Below, piece by piece: positions 30,601-38,349 of a stretch of DNA of 64,000 nt. The notes under the pieces were generated by a model. The model was not told the DNA's origin. It saw nothing but the letters and a program-made list of their open reading frames with translations, and did no database searches. The DNA is from Flavobacterium sp. CF108 (lineage in GTDB: Bacteria > Bacteroidota > Bacteroidia > Flavobacteriales > Flavobacteriaceae), in contig NZ_FQWW01000004.1 in NCBI RefSeq assembly GCF_900129795.1, forward strand, positions 530,768-594,767, read 5' to 3'. Every line of letters starts with the position of its first letter. Within the stretch, counting starts at the first letter, position 1. The position numbers and the translations under genes were made by a program.

Positions 30601-32308
30601 CTTTACGTTTTGCTTCTGCAGCATCTGCTTTAGCTTTCGCATCTGCAGCTAGTTTTATTTTAAGTGCTTCTGCATCTGCCTTAGCTTTTTCAGCAGTTAA
30701 TTGCGCCTGCGTTTTTTGCGGAGCCGGAGCTGGCGTTGGTGCAGCAGCGGTTTGTTTCGCTTTAGCTTCTGCATCTGCCTTAGCTTTTGCATCGGCTGCT
30801 AGTTTAATTTTTAATGCTTCGGCATCAGCTCTCGATTTATCTGCAGCTAATTGTGCAGCTGTTTTTTGTGCAGCTGTTGCTGATGGTTTGTTTGCTTGTG
30901 CTTGTACTCTCGCTGAAGCGGCAGCATCAACTCTCGCTTTATTATCTGCAGCTAATTTTATTCTTCTCGCCTCAGCATCAGCTCTTGCTTTATCAGCAGC
31001 TAATTGTGCTTGTGTTTTTTGTTGTGTAGCAACGGCTCTGTTTGCTGTTGCTGTCTGCGCTCTTGCTGCGGCTGCGGCATCTGCTTTAGCTTTAGCATCG
31101 GCGGCTAATTTTATCTTAAGAGCTTCGGCATCTGCTTTAGCTTTGTTGTCTGCGTCTAATTTTGCTTTTGCTGCAGCATCGGCATCAGCCTTCACTTTTT
31201 CTGCAGCAGCAAGTCTGGCTTGTTTTGCTTCTGCATCTGCAGTGGCTTTTGCTTCAGCAGCTAATCTTGCTTTTTCAGCACCATCTACTCTTGTTACCGG
31301 GGCTGTATTTGTTTTTGGTTTAGCAATTACTGGTTTAGATGTCGTTCTCGAAGGGTCTATTAATGATCCTTCTTCATCATCTCCGTAATAGTAATTTCTA
31401 TTTTTGAATTTATAAGCAATTGCAAATTCATGAGATCCTCCCATGTTTGTAAAATTGCCCATTCCTCTTTCATAGTTATATTCGATTGCAATGCTTGGTG
31501 AAATATTAACCCCTAAACCTGCAGAAACTCCATATAAAGTATTGTAACCTGCCTGCGCCCAAACTCCTTGTTTCAGCGAAAGCATCGCAAGTCCTGAAAG
31601 AACTGTTTTATCTTTTTTAATTTCTGTTTTTACAATTCCTGAGAATTTACTTTGCTCAAAAAAACCATAACTGTCAATGTAGCCAGTGTACATTGCATGT
31701 AATTCAATTGCTCTTTCCGGATCTTCTTTTACAACTCCTGAACCAAAATTGTAAAGAATTAAATTGTTTACCGATAATCCGAAATCAAGAAAAGCGGTTC
31801 CGTAATTAATCCCTGGATTTACAGTAAGCATTGTGTTTGAAGGATAGTCTCCGTTTAAAATATCCGGATCATCAGATATAATTTTTCCTTTGTCTAAACC
31901 GCTTTGATAAGCACCTACGTTTAAACCAAAAGTAAGGTTACTGTCTTCCTGCAAAACGATATTGTGAGCGAAATTGACAACTCCGCCAAATACGGTCATT
32001 AAACCATAATTTTGTTGAAACAAACCAATAGCAAAGGCTTCATTTTCTCTGAATCGGCCAGAATAATTAGCTAAATAAGTTTGCGGTGCATTGTCAAACT
32101 GCACCCATTGTCTTTTGTTATAAAAGCTTGCATAAGCGTTTGATTCGCGAACAAAGCTAAATGCGGGGTTTATTAAATATCTATTAAACTTTAATGAATT
32201 TCTGATAGGTAATGAAAACGAAACAACTCCATTCTCATTTTGGTCTTGAGAATAGAGCACATTAGAAAAACCGTAAAATAAAGTTATGAATAGTAAAATT
32301 TTCTTCAT
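27602..32308 (-). CDS. sprD: SprD, gliding-motility protein with PorP-like barrel and helical repeat rod
   Basis: This 1568-residue protein has a signal peptide (MKKILLFITLFYGFSNVLYSQ) and a PorP/SprF-like region (about 25-320: NRYLINPAFSF, ending HEFAIAYKFKNRNYYYG). A very long Ala/Lys/Asp/Glu-rich helical segment follows (about 345-1240). At about 885-1235 it becomes a near-perfect 17-residue repeat (ALQAKLAADAKAKADAE). More coiled coil follows to about 1460. The last ~100 residues (GYYMILAVHSSVEKRDEFL ... SPYNGKMAIVKVEN) resemble a SPOR fold. In F. johnsoniae SprD supports SprB function. The architecture suggests an outer-membrane barrel with a TolA-like rod and a possible cell-wall-binding end, which is inference. 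The ATG shares one base with the sprC stop (TAATG), so translation is coupled. Confidence 0.9.
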   Translation of the reverse strand: MKKILLFITLFYGFSNVLYSQDQNENGVVSFSLPIRNSLKFNRYLINPAFSFVRESNAYASFYNKRQWVQFDNAPQTYLANYSGRFRENEAFAIGLFQQNYGLMTVFGGVVNFAHNIVLQEDSNLTFGLNVGAYQSGLDKGKIISDDPDILNGDYPSNTMLTVNPGINYGTAFLDFGLSVNNLILYNFGSGVVKEDPERAIELHAMYTGYIDSYGFFEQSKFSGIVKTEIKKDKTVLSGLAMLSLKQGVWAQAGYNTLYGVSAGLGVNISPSIAIEYNYERGMGNFTNMGGSHEFAIAYKFKNRNYYYGDDEEGSLIDPSRTTSKPVIAKPKTNTAPVTRVDGAEKARLAAEAKATADAEAKQARLAAAEKVKADADAAAKAKLDADNKAKADAEALKIKLAADAKAKADAAAAARAQTATANRAVATQQKTQAQLAADKARADAEARRIKLAADNKARVDAAASARVQAQANKPSATAAQKTAAQLAADKSRADAEALKIKLAADAKAKADAEAKAKQTAAAPTPAPAPQKTQAQLTAEKAKADAEALKIKLAADAKAKADAAEAKRKADAKAKAEEADLQSILAADAKAKADSDALQARLAAEAKAKAASEAKTKASIDAANRAKAAADAKAKAAEGAALKEKLAADAKAKADAEARQAIIAAEAKAKADAEALKIKLAADAKAKADAEAQAKLAAEAKAKADAEALQAKLAADAKAKADAEAQAKLDAEAKAKADAEALQAKLVADAKAKADAEALKAKLAADAKAKADAEALQAKQAADAKAKADEEARQAKLAADAKAKADAEALQAKLAADAKAKADAEAEQTRLAAEAKAKADMEALQAKLIADARVKADAEATAKAKAEAEEKQLKEAEEARQAKLAADAKSKADAEALQAKLAADAKAKADAEALQAKLAADAKAKADAEALQAKLAADAKAKADAEALQAKLAADAKAKADAEALQAKLAADAKAKADAEVLQAKLAADAKAKADAEALQAKLAADAKAKADAEALQAKLAADAKAKADAEALQAKLAADAKAKADAEALQAKLAADAKAKADAEALQAKLAADAKAKADAEALQAKLAADAKAKADAEALQAKLAADAKAKADAEALQAKLAADAKAKADAEALQAKLAADAKAKADAEALQAKLAADAKAKADAEALQAKLAADAKAKADAEALQAKLAADAKAKADAEALKVKLAADAKAKADAEALQAKLAADAKAKTDAEALEKQKADEETRKLKEEEERQARLAAEKAKADAEAAAARAAAAAKDETAKAIESLTQSIESSGKTQNDLLDQFKSTVANKQKDLNDLKEENDLSEKGIYKEPKPFKSVAAENSQIEALKSQLADASKAQKDEIAKLTNLYNERLKKVPNKNDALNKAYLEKINELKAAQLKMELEGAALLADLERIKAETEIEKKRRIKRAAYENDQGRYAQDLAALKRIKETTKVSSTPLTAADFDFGEDQSNMQIIKNIKNSESGYYMILAVHSSVEKRDEFLTKAVASGLSNINFFYNITTSKYYIYYEKFDGLQEATKALEAKGKSPYNGKMAIVKVEN
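28600..29665 (-). repeat. 51-bp tandem repeats in sprD
   Basis: About twenty near-identical 51-bp units encode the 17-residue motif ALQAKLAADAKAKADAE. Example unit starts are ctgcat at 28861 and ctgcgt at 28912. Differences are mostly synonymous third-position changes, and longer blocks also recur. Looser copies continue to about 31270. This is a coding minisatellite, not a CRISPR array. Confidence 0.9.
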
Positions 32309-33789
32309 TATTTAATCACAGTTATTGATCCTTTTTTTTCACCTGTGTCTGATTGAATGACATAGTAATAAACTGGATTTACATTTTTAAAATCTTTTAT
32401 TAAAAAGTTAAGTTCCGGATTGTAATTGCTTCCAACATCATCATACATTATCTCTCCGTTTGAACTTAAAATTATTAGCTTGGTCGACGGTGTTTTATAA
32501 ACATCTGGAATATTCCAGTAAGGATAAGCGCCGCTCAGTTTAACAATATTTGGAATTACACTAGTAACAGCGTCTGTTTCTGAAGTAACTCTAAATGTAA
32601 ATTCTCTTGAAGCTATACAACCTGATTCCTGTGATATTTTAACTCTATATAAACCTCTTACGGCTACCAGATAACTTGAACTGTTAGCTCCGTTTATTGC
32701 AATATTATTTAAAAACCATTCGAATTTTGGAGTCCCTGCATCTGTAGTTACAGATACGTTTAATGTTTCTCCTTCTTTAAGCTGATATGTTTCCGGAACA
32801 TCTATACTCGCTGTGAAACTATTGCTTTTTAAATCAATGCTTCCTGTAGCTTTACAACCTCCAAAATCAACCTCAACGGAATAAATTCCAGATTCGTTTG
32901 TAGTAATGCTGCGAGATGTCTGCGCGATTACAACGCCATCTTTTTTCCAAACATAACTATTACCTGATGTTGCTGTTAAAACTGTTCCTGCACCGTTTGA
33001 ACAAAAAGGATTTCCTAAGCTTGAATCTACCGTTACTGCAGATCCCCCGCTTGAAGAAACTACTGTAACACGATTTGACCTAAAGTTATCATCATCACAA
33101 CCGCCATAATTGATTTGTGCATAATAAACACCCGGCGCATTTGCCACTAACGTTGTACCGCTTTGTCCTGCAATTAATACATCATCTTTATACCATTTAT
33201 ACGTTAAATTCGGATAATTGGCAGGAGATGAAGGTACGTCTGCAGGGGTTGGATTGTAAACAGAAAGGCTTAAATTTCCGCCTGAACAAATCGTTGCATT
33301 GGCTTCATTATTATTGATGAAAAATTTATCCGCAAAGATTCTGTAATAAGCAGGAAACGAAGTCTGGTCCTGGAAATTCTTAACCCTCTGGCTGTAAGTC
33401 GGCGTTGCCGTATTACTTTTAATACGAAGGCTATATGTATTTGATCCCTTTAAATCCGTAGGAATAGCAAATTTAATAGTCTGCTGCTGCGCTGCAGGAT
33501 CATCTACAAACGAAATTTTTGTTGTAGCAGTAGGGGTTGTAAAACTTCCTAAATCATCTGAAAGTTCAACTTCAAAAGTAGTTCCTGCCGGAAAGTTTAA
33601 ATAGCTGAATGTTGCGAAGTATTCATTAAAAGGCGCTCCATTTACCATTAAACCGGCACAAATTCTATCAAAAGGAAGCTGTTGTCCAACTATTGCTGGG
33701 GTTTGAGCATAGGTATGCGATTTAGTAAAGAGAATTATACTAAATAAAATGAAAACTTTAAAAAAAGATAAAGTAGTTTTTTGAATCAT
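32308..33789 (-). CDS. sprC: SprC, secreted gliding-motility protein
   Basis: This 493-residue protein has a signal peptide (ends near THTYAQ). A first beta domain is followed by several PKD/Ig-like segments, each with cysteines (ICSGGNLSLSVYNPTP, YKWYKDDVLIAGQSGTTL, VWKKDGVVIAQTSRSI, FEWFLNNIAINGANSS). The C-terminal ~85 residues (AYPYWNIPDVYKTPSTKLIILSSNGEIMYDD ... YYYVIQ ... GSITVIK) resemble a divergent type-B T9SS sorting domain, with ILSSNGEIMYDD where IFDRxGxxV usually stands. The order sprC-sprD-sprB-sprF is the F. johnsoniae gliding operon. There, loss of sprC gives non-spreading colonies (from memory). The gene overlaps the upstream small gene by 4 nt (ATGA) and sprD by 1 nt, so all three are probably translated as a coupled set. 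Symbol assignment rests on gene order and domain content. Confidence 0.87.
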   Translation of the reverse strand: MIQKTTLSFFKVFILFSIILFTKSHTYAQTPAIVGQQLPFDRICAGLMVNGAPFNEYFATFSYLNFPAGTTFEVELSDDLGSFTTPTATTKISFVDDPAAQQQTIKFAIPTDLKGSNTYSLRIKSNTATPTYSQRVKNFQDQTSFPAYYRIFADKFFINNNEANATICSGGNLSLSVYNPTPADVPSSPANYPNLTYKWYKDDVLIAGQSGTTLVANAPGVYYAQINYGGCDDDNFRSNRVTVVSSSGGSAVTVDSSLGNPFCSNGAGTVLTATSGNSYVWKKDGVVIAQTSRSITTNESGIYSVEVDFGGCKATGSIDLKSNSFTASIDVPETYQLKEGETLNVSVTTDAGTPKFEWFLNNIAINGANSSSYLVAVRGLYRVKISQESGCIASREFTFRVTSETDAVTSVIPNIVKLSGAYPYWNIPDVYKTPSTKLIILSSNGEIMYDDVGSNYNPELNFLIKDFKNVNPVYYYVIQSDTGEKKGSITVIK

Positions 33790-34187
33790 ATAGTACGTGT
33801 TCTTGCTAAGTCTATACGCTCAAAAAACAAGATATCTATGAATGTTTCAGAAAAATCATATTTGTAGTTCTCAATAATATCTTTTGCAAGAATTGAAGTA
33901 GAACCAATCAATGAGTTTTCTTCACAATCTGAAGATTGATCTTTCAAATCAGCCGACATAGTAAGGCTGTCCTTGGGGGTGGACAGCCCTACTATTAACT
34001 GATTAGAATTATCTAATTTGCTGATACATTTATCAGCTGATTCGTTATTTTGATTTATCTCAATTGCAGCTAATGTGCAGTCAGAAACAGCAGGTTTTTC
34101 TATTGCTGAACTTTGTGCATACAGACTTAACGAAATAGGAGAAACCAAAAAGAATATATATAAATATTTTTTTGTAGATAGAGCCAT
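33786..34187 (-). CDS. Small secreted protein coupled to sprC
   Basis: This 133-residue protein has a signal peptide (MALSTKKYLYIFFLVSPISLSLYAQ). The rest is short, polar and low in recognisable motifs, with three cysteines (DCTLAA, DKCISK, SDCEEN) that could form disulfides. No family is recognised. Its stop overlaps the sprC ATG by 4 nt, so it is part of the sprC-sprD-sprB-sprF transcription unit. By position it corresponds to the gene just upstream of sprC in F. johnsoniae, which I recall as not needed for gliding. Its length and termination just at the coupling site suggest it might mainly set up sprC translation, but this is inference. Confidence 0.75.
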   Translation of the reverse strand: MALSTKKYLYIFFLVSPISLSLYAQSSAIEKPAVSDCTLAAIEINQNNESADKCISKLDNSNQLIVGLSTPKDSLTMSADLKDQSSDCEENSLIGSTSILAKDIIENYKYDFSETFIDILFFERIDLARTRTI

Positions 34188-34289
34188 TATGTTTTGATCT
34201 TTATTTGGTCCTTTTAAGACGGATACATAAATTGTGTCTGGGGACTTTATTAATAAAATTTACGCTTTGAAATAAAAATCGAAATCTAT

Positions 34290-35582
34290 TTATCTATTGC
34301 CGCTTGAAGCTGTAATTTTTCCTAATTGTAATCTAAAGTCTGGTTTCTTAGGATTAGAAATATCTATAAAAGTTTCTTTGTTATCACTTTGTGAATACAC
34401 GTTAAAGAATACGCTATTACCATACCAGCTCTCTAAATCTTCATTATTTGAATTGTATTCTGTAAAGATGTTTCCATTACAAAGATTAAAATACATTTCT
34501 TCAAACTTGATTTTTTTAAGGTTAGCATCGTTAATCTCAGTTTTACTGTCTAACAATACTGCAGGATTAAATCCAGAGATTACACTACGTTTCAATTCAA
34601 GAGAAGCCGTTTCAGCAACATAAATTGCTTCTTTAACTAAACCTGCCTGAATATCGGCTTTAATGTTTTCACTATCGTTTAACATTGTAATGTTTGTGGC
34701 AACAACTAAAGTAGTTTTTTTAGTAAAATCTGTTTCGTTTTTCTTTTCAAACGATTTTACTTCCATGCAGCGAGATCCATCTTTGTTACTTGATAAATAA
34801 GAAGATCTAACTGCTAATGAGTTGAATAAACGACATTGAACACCTTGAGTAAATTTATAATCGTCGTTGATTGATTTATAAGAAACAAATTTTGTAATGT
34901 TAACGTCTCCACCGAAGAAAGCAAATGAATCTCCTCCAGAGTAGCTAACCATAACGTTTTCAAGAATTGTTTTGTTACCAACACCTGCAATAGTTAAACC
35001 GTTGAAAGTATCAACTCCTTTCACTTTTTTACCTGCAAATTCGATTCTAACATATCTTAAAATTCCAGAGTTTGAAGCAACATTGTCACCACCATAAGTA
35101 GTTAAAGTTGGATCAAGGTCCATGTTGTAAGATCCTACGTTACCGAATTTGTTAATAGGAGCATCTCCAAGAATTACAACACCACCCCAGTCTCCAGCTT
35201 TTTTCTGGCTGCGGTTAGATGTAAATACGATTGGATCAGTTTCTAAACCATCAGCAACTAGTTGTGCACCTTTTGTAACTACCAATGTTCCTTTTGTTTC
35301 GAAATCACCAATAATTAAAGTTCCAGGTTCAATTGTTAAAACCGCATTGTTTGTAACGTAAACGTTACCTTGCAAAACATAGATATTCCTTTTAAGCAAT
35401 TTAGTATTAACAGAAATGTTTCCTGCTAAAATTTGATTTGCTTCTCCATACTCTACTTTGTTAGGCTTAAATTCAGTCCAGTTATTTAACCAGTTCGTGT
35501 AGCCCATAATTCCTTTCTCTTGTTGAGCACTCATACTCGTAACTGTCAAAAGAACGCAGATCATTTGAGTAATTTTTTTCAT
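34290..35582 (-). CDS. Secreted right-handed beta-helix-like protein
   Basis: This 430-residue protein has a signal peptide (MKKITQMICVLLTVTSMSAQ). Its repeats are typical of a parallel beta-helix: NVYVTNNAVLTIEPGTLIIGD, GTLVVTKGAQLVADG, DPIVFTSNR, GDWGGVVILGDAPIN, LRYVRIEFAG, GLTIAGVGNKTILENVMVSYSGGDSF. This IEPGT / GDWGG / YVRIEFAG pattern is common in Bacteroidetes secreted proteins of unknown role, often found with T9SS or TonB systems. No C-terminal type-A or type-B sorting domain is evident. It is the second gene of the seven-gene spr operon, with 102 nt before the next gene. The preceding spacer contains a terminator-like hairpin, so its expression may be uncoupled from the first gene. 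Role unknown; the F. johnsoniae counterpart was, from memory, dispensable for gliding. Confidence 0.82.
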   Translation of the reverse strand: MKKITQMICVLLTVTSMSAQQEKGIMGYTNWLNNWTEFKPNKVEYGEANQILAGNISVNTKLLKRNIYVLQGNVYVTNNAVLTIEPGTLIIGDFETKGTLVVTKGAQLVADGLETDPIVFTSNRSQKKAGDWGGVVILGDAPINKFGNVGSYNMDLDPTLTTYGGDNVASNSGILRYVRIEFAGKKVKGVDTFNGLTIAGVGNKTILENVMVSYSGGDSFAFFGGDVNITKFVSYKSINDDYKFTQGVQCRLFNSLAVRSSYLSSNKDGSRCMEVKSFEKKNETDFTKKTTLVVATNITMLNDSENIKADIQAGLVKEAIYVAETASLELKRSVISGFNPAVLLDSKTEINDANLKKIKFEEMYFNLCNGNIFTEYNSNNEDLESWYGNSVFFNVYSQSDNKETFIDISNPKKPDFRLQLGKITASSGNR

Positions 35583-35610
35583 GATAAAGGTGTGTATTAG
35601 GTTAATAATA

Positions 35611-35643
35611 AATTTGGGTATGCTTTAAATAATTTGGGTATGC
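35611..35643. repeat. Direct repeat aatttgggtatgc x2
   Basis: The 13-mer aatttgggtatgc occurs at 35611-35623 and 35631-35643, spaced 20 bp start to start (about two helical turns). It lies upstream of the beta-helix gene. The geometry fits a dimeric regulator binding one DNA face, but no regulator is identified. Confidence 0.45.
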
Positions 35644-35652
35644 GTAAATGAA

Positions 35653-35700
35653 AAAAACTGTTCTCGGTTTTTCTAATATTATTCAGAATAAATCGAGAAC
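35653..35700 (-). terminator. Intra-operon terminator or attenuator candidate
   Basis: On the minus strand GTTCTCG (35700-35694) pairs with CGAGAAC (35666-35660), and a T-run follows at once (35658-35652). It lies between the first and second genes of the spr operon, so it could reduce read-through to the beta-helix gene and sprCDBF. Confidence 0.5.
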
Positions 35701-35787
35701 GAGTTGTTTTGTTTTACTTTTTCAAAATGACACATAATCATCTGTATAACCACTTCAAAAAAAGTCTTTAAATATTTTTTTTAAATC

Positions 35788-36240
35788 TTACATTTCATTC
35801 AAGTCATTGAACTCGTGTAAAGATTTTAATGTGTTTTCATAAAATAAAATTGCCGCGATAAGGTTTCCTTTGTCAGAGTAAGGCATCATTTTTCTTTGAA
35901 ACTCTACTGTAGTATCTAAGAAAGTTGTTGTACCAATCGCCTGATTATCTAATATTTTTTTGTGGTCGCCATCGTCCGGAATACCTAAATCTGCCATCGT
36001 AACACCAGGTTTTGTAACCAAAGCAATGTAAGGGAGAGTTTTTACTAATACTTTAATTCGCTCAATATACAATTCCAAAAGTTCCCCTTTTTGCATACCA
36101 CTCAATTCTTTTTGATCATGGTATTTACGAATAAGAGCTGTTGTACTAATAATACTTCTTGGAGCGTTTTTTGCCTGTGCAGAAACAGCTGCAGTAGTCA
36201 TGATAAAAAATGCACTAAATAAAATAATTTTCCCTTTCAT
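35788..36240 (-). CDS. Small secreted protein, first gene of the spr operon
   Basis: This 150-residue protein has a signal peptide (MKGKIILFSAFFIMTTAAVSAQA). The mature part is mostly helical (TALIRKYHDQKELSGMQKGELLELYIERIKVLVKTLPYIAL ... PYSDKGNLIAAILFYENTLKSLHEFNDLNEM) with no cysteines. It may be a helical periplasmic or secreted protein. No family is recognised beyond flavobacterial uncharacterised proteins that share this place upstream of sprC. A strong promoter (36273-36302) stands 32 nt upstream. It is the promoter-proximal gene of the seven-gene cluster, but a terminator-like hairpin follows it. From memory the F. johnsoniae equivalent is not essential for gliding. Confidence 0.78.
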   Translation of the reverse strand: MKGKIILFSAFFIMTTAAVSAQAKNAPRSIISTTALIRKYHDQKELSGMQKGELLELYIERIKVLVKTLPYIALVTKPGVTMADLGIPDDGDHKKILDNQAIGTTTFLDTTVEFQRKMMPYSDKGNLIAAILFYENTLKSLHEFNDLNEM

Positions 36241-36272
36241 AAATTCTTATTTATATTGGTTGTTGATGCAAA

Positions 36273-36302
36273 CAAAAATATAGAAATTAACTTAAATTGC
36301 AA
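36273..36302 (-). promoter_or_regulatory. Promoter of the seven-gene spr operon
   Basis: On the minus strand TTG (36302-36300), a 19-nt spacer and TATTTTTG (36280-36273) form a near-ideal Bacteroidetes promoter. The predicted start is about 27 nt before the ATG at 36240. It is the only strong promoter seen upstream of the seven genes. Confidence 0.72.
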
Positions 36303-36641
36303 CTTTATTGAATTCTTTTTTCAAAAAAAAAGCTTAAAAAAACCTCAAAACCCTGCTATATGTCGAGAAAATGTGCGTTTTAACGGGCTTTTTGTTAAAT
36401 ATGTTAAAACAGGAAACGTAAGAGATTATCTATAAAAACGAGATGGAATTTTACTATAAATAGCCAAAAAAAGTATACGTTTGTCGTTTTGAACAAAAAA
36501 ATATTAACAAAAAAGTCTTGATATCTACTCGCGTGAAGTAATTTATTAACAAAAGTTAGCGACAACAGAACAAAAATTTCAGCAAAAAACAATCATATTC
36601 TCATAAATGAAATCCAGCTCAATAATCTTTAATCTAAAATT

Positions 36642-36670
36642 TTTGACTACATCATTTTCTGTTATCTTTG
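36642..36670 (+). promoter_or_regulatory. holB promoter with almost no leader
   Basis: TTTG (36642-36645), a 17-nt spacer and TATCTTTG (36663-36670) precede the holB ATG by only 4 nt. Transcription should begin at or beside the start codon, implying a leaderless or near-leaderless mRNA. Confidence 0.62.
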
Positions 36671-36674
36671 CTTC

Positions 36675-37823
36675 ATGCAATTTTCTCAAATTTTAGGTCA
36701 GGATTACATCAAAAGTCACTTGATAAAAAGTGCATCTTCCGGGCGAATTCCTCATGCACAATTATTCATTGGGCCTGAAGGAAGCGGTACATTATCTACA
36801 GCAATTGCTTATGCACAGTACATTTTGTGCGGTAATACGGGAAATGAAAACGAAAATGGAAATGATTCGTGCAATTTTAAATTTCAAAACATTTCACATC
36901 CCGATCTGCATTTTATTTACCCAACCGTTACTACCGAAGATGTCAAAACCAAGCCTAAAAGTTTAGACTTTATTCAGGACTGGCGAAACTTTATTCAGGA
37001 AATGCCTTACGGCGGATTATTTGACTGGTATAAAACTTTAGGCGTTCAAAATAAACAGGGCGAAATCAGGGTTGAAGATGCTCAGGAAGTTTTAAAATCG
37101 CTTGCGCTGAAATCATACGAAGGCGGTTATAAAATCATGATTATCTGGATGGCAGATAAGATGAATATTGCAGCTTCGAATAAACTTTTGAAACTGCTGG
37201 AAGAACCTTCAGATAAAACAATTTTTATTCTGATTTCTGAAAATGAAGAAGACATTATTCAAACCATACGTTCTCGCTGTCAGGTAATTCACTTTAATGG
37301 ACTTCCCGAAAAAATAATTGCCGAAGCATTAGTTTCTAAAGAAAATATAGATTCAAATTTAGCCAAAAAAATTGCCCACCAGGCACAGGGAAATTTTAAT
37401 AAAGCATTGCATTTATTGAAAGAAGATGATGCTGAATATCCTTTTGAGCAATGGTTTGTAAACTGGGTTCGTGCTGCTTTCAGAGCAAAAGGAAACGCCG
37501 CAGCGATTCAGGATTTAATTTCCTGGAGTGAAGAAATTGCCGGACTTGGCCGCGAGAGCCAGAAAAAGTTTATTCAGTTTTGTATCGAAATGTTCAGACA
37601 AGCATTATTACTGAATTATCAAACGCCAAGTTTAGTTTACATTGAGCCAAAAGTCGACAAATTTAAACTCGAAAATTTTGCCCCTTTTGTAAACGGAAAT
37701 AATATTCACGAAATTTTCAAAGAGCTTTCAGACGCGATGTATCACATTGAAAGAAACGGAAATGCGAAAATAATCTTAACCGATTTATCTATAAAACTGA
37801 CTCGTTTAATTCATAAAAAATAG
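36675..37823 (+). CDS. holB: DNA polymerase III delta-prime subunit
   Basis: This 382-residue clamp-loader subunit acts with the delta and tau/gamma subunits to open and load the beta clamp at replication forks. The N-terminus MQFSQILGQDYIKSHL and AQLFIGPEGSGTLSTAIAYA form an AAA+ fold with a modified P-loop. IMIIWMADKMNIAASNKLLKLLEEP and TIRSRCQVIHF (SRC motif) are clamp-loader signatures. A cysteine pair (LCG and SCNF) lies where the zinc module normally sits, and the usual four-Cys set appears reduced. The start is supported by the conserved MQFSQI beginning and by the promoter ending 4 nt upstream. The doxX-like gene follows after 7 nt and is probably cotranscribed. Confidence 0.92.
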   Translation: MQFSQILGQDYIKSHLIKSASSGRIPHAQLFIGPEGSGTLSTAIAYAQYILCGNTGNENENGNDSCNFKFQNISHPDLHFIYPTVTTEDVKTKPKSLDFIQDWRNFIQEMPYGGLFDWYKTLGVQNKQGEIRVEDAQEVLKSLALKSYEGGYKIMIIWMADKMNIAASNKLLKLLEEPSDKTIFILISENEEDIIQTIRSRCQVIHFNGLPEKIIAEALVSKENIDSNLAKKIAHQAQGNFNKALHLLKEDDAEYPFEQWFVNWVRAAFRAKGNAAAIQDLISWSEEIAGLGRESQKKFIQFCIEMFRQALLLNYQTPSLVYIEPKVDKFKLENFAPFVNGNNIHEIFKELSDAMYHIERNGNAKIILTDLSIKLTRLIHKK

Positions 37824-37830
37824 TCCTCAA

Positions 37831-38214
37831 ATGAACAATGTTGCCTCTATTTTAATATTAGCATTTTTAGCCTTAACTTTTTTACAATCGGGCTATGAAA
37901 AAATTTTTTACTGGAAAGATAATGTCGCCTGGCTTAAAGAACATTTTGCCAAAACACCATTAAAAAACCAAGTACCGCTTGCCCTTTTACACTTGCTTAT
38001 TTTAGAATTAATTTCTGGAATTTTAAGTGTTGTCGGCGCAATTCAATTACTAACAAACAGCGGTCGTGACTATGGTTTTTATGCCGGAATATTTTCATGT
38101 ATCTGTTTGTTAATGATGCTTTTCGGACAACGATTAGCCAAAGATTACGATGGCGCAAGAACCATAGTTATTTATTTAATTCCTGCCATTATGTTAGTTA
38201 ACTGGATGAATTAA
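37831..38214 (+). CDS. DoxX-like membrane protein
   Basis: This 127-residue integral membrane protein has four hydrophobic segments: near the N-terminus (ASILILAFLALTFLQSGYEK), near the middle (LLHLLILELISGILSVVGAIQLL), at GFYAGIFSCICLLMMLFG, and the C-terminal TIVIYLIPAIMLVNW. The length, the GYEKIFYW motif after the first helix and QRLAKDYDGA before the last fit the DoxX/DoxD-like family. Members are poorly characterised and have been linked to redox or oxidative-stress functions. It starts 7 nt after holB and probably shares its transcript. Substrate and role are unknown. Confidence 0.75.
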   Translation: MNNVASILILAFLALTFLQSGYEKIFYWKDNVAWLKEHFAKTPLKNQVPLALLHLLILELISGILSVVGAIQLLTNSGRDYGFYAGIFSCICLLMMLFGQRLAKDYDGARTIVIYLIPAIMLVNWMN

Positions 38215-38239
38215 TCAACCGCAATTATTCAAAAAGTCA

Positions 38240-38300
38240 GCCACAGATTTCACAGATTAAAATGATTAAAAAATTTGTGAGAATCTTTGAAATCTGTGGC
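38240..38300. repeat. Intergenic palindrome (GCCACAGATTTCA type)
   Basis: gccacagatttca at 38240 pairs with tgaaatctgtggc at 38288-38300, and the arms extend imperfectly inward (cacagatt / aatctttg). This type of sequence is common between genes in Flavobacterium (from memory). A smaller stem, gtcc-N7-ggac, follows near 38308-38322. It may act as a transcript end for the doxX-like gene or be a REP-like element. Confidence 0.65.
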
Positions 38301-38349
38301 AAGAAACGTCCACAAAGCGGACATAAAATAAAATTTTATTATTAAAAAA

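Larger units (their letters stand above)
36241..36674. other. Intergenic region with divergent promoters
   Basis: This 434-bp, very AT-rich gap separates the minus-strand spr operon from plus-strand holB. It holds the two promoters listed separately. A hydrophobic 62-codon minus-strand ORF (36404-36592) in it has no coding character. Nothing else is recognised. Confidence 0.6.

Noticed and set aside
30888..31388. 166-codon Ala/Ser-rich plus-strand ORF
   Set aside because: It is the reverse complement of the Ala/Lys/Asp repeat of sprD. Its composition is forced by the opposite strand.
36404..36592. 62-codon hydrophobic minus-strand ORF upstream of holB
   Set aside because: AT-rich DNA readily gives Phe/Leu-rich frames; it has no start context or conserved character and lies among promoters.
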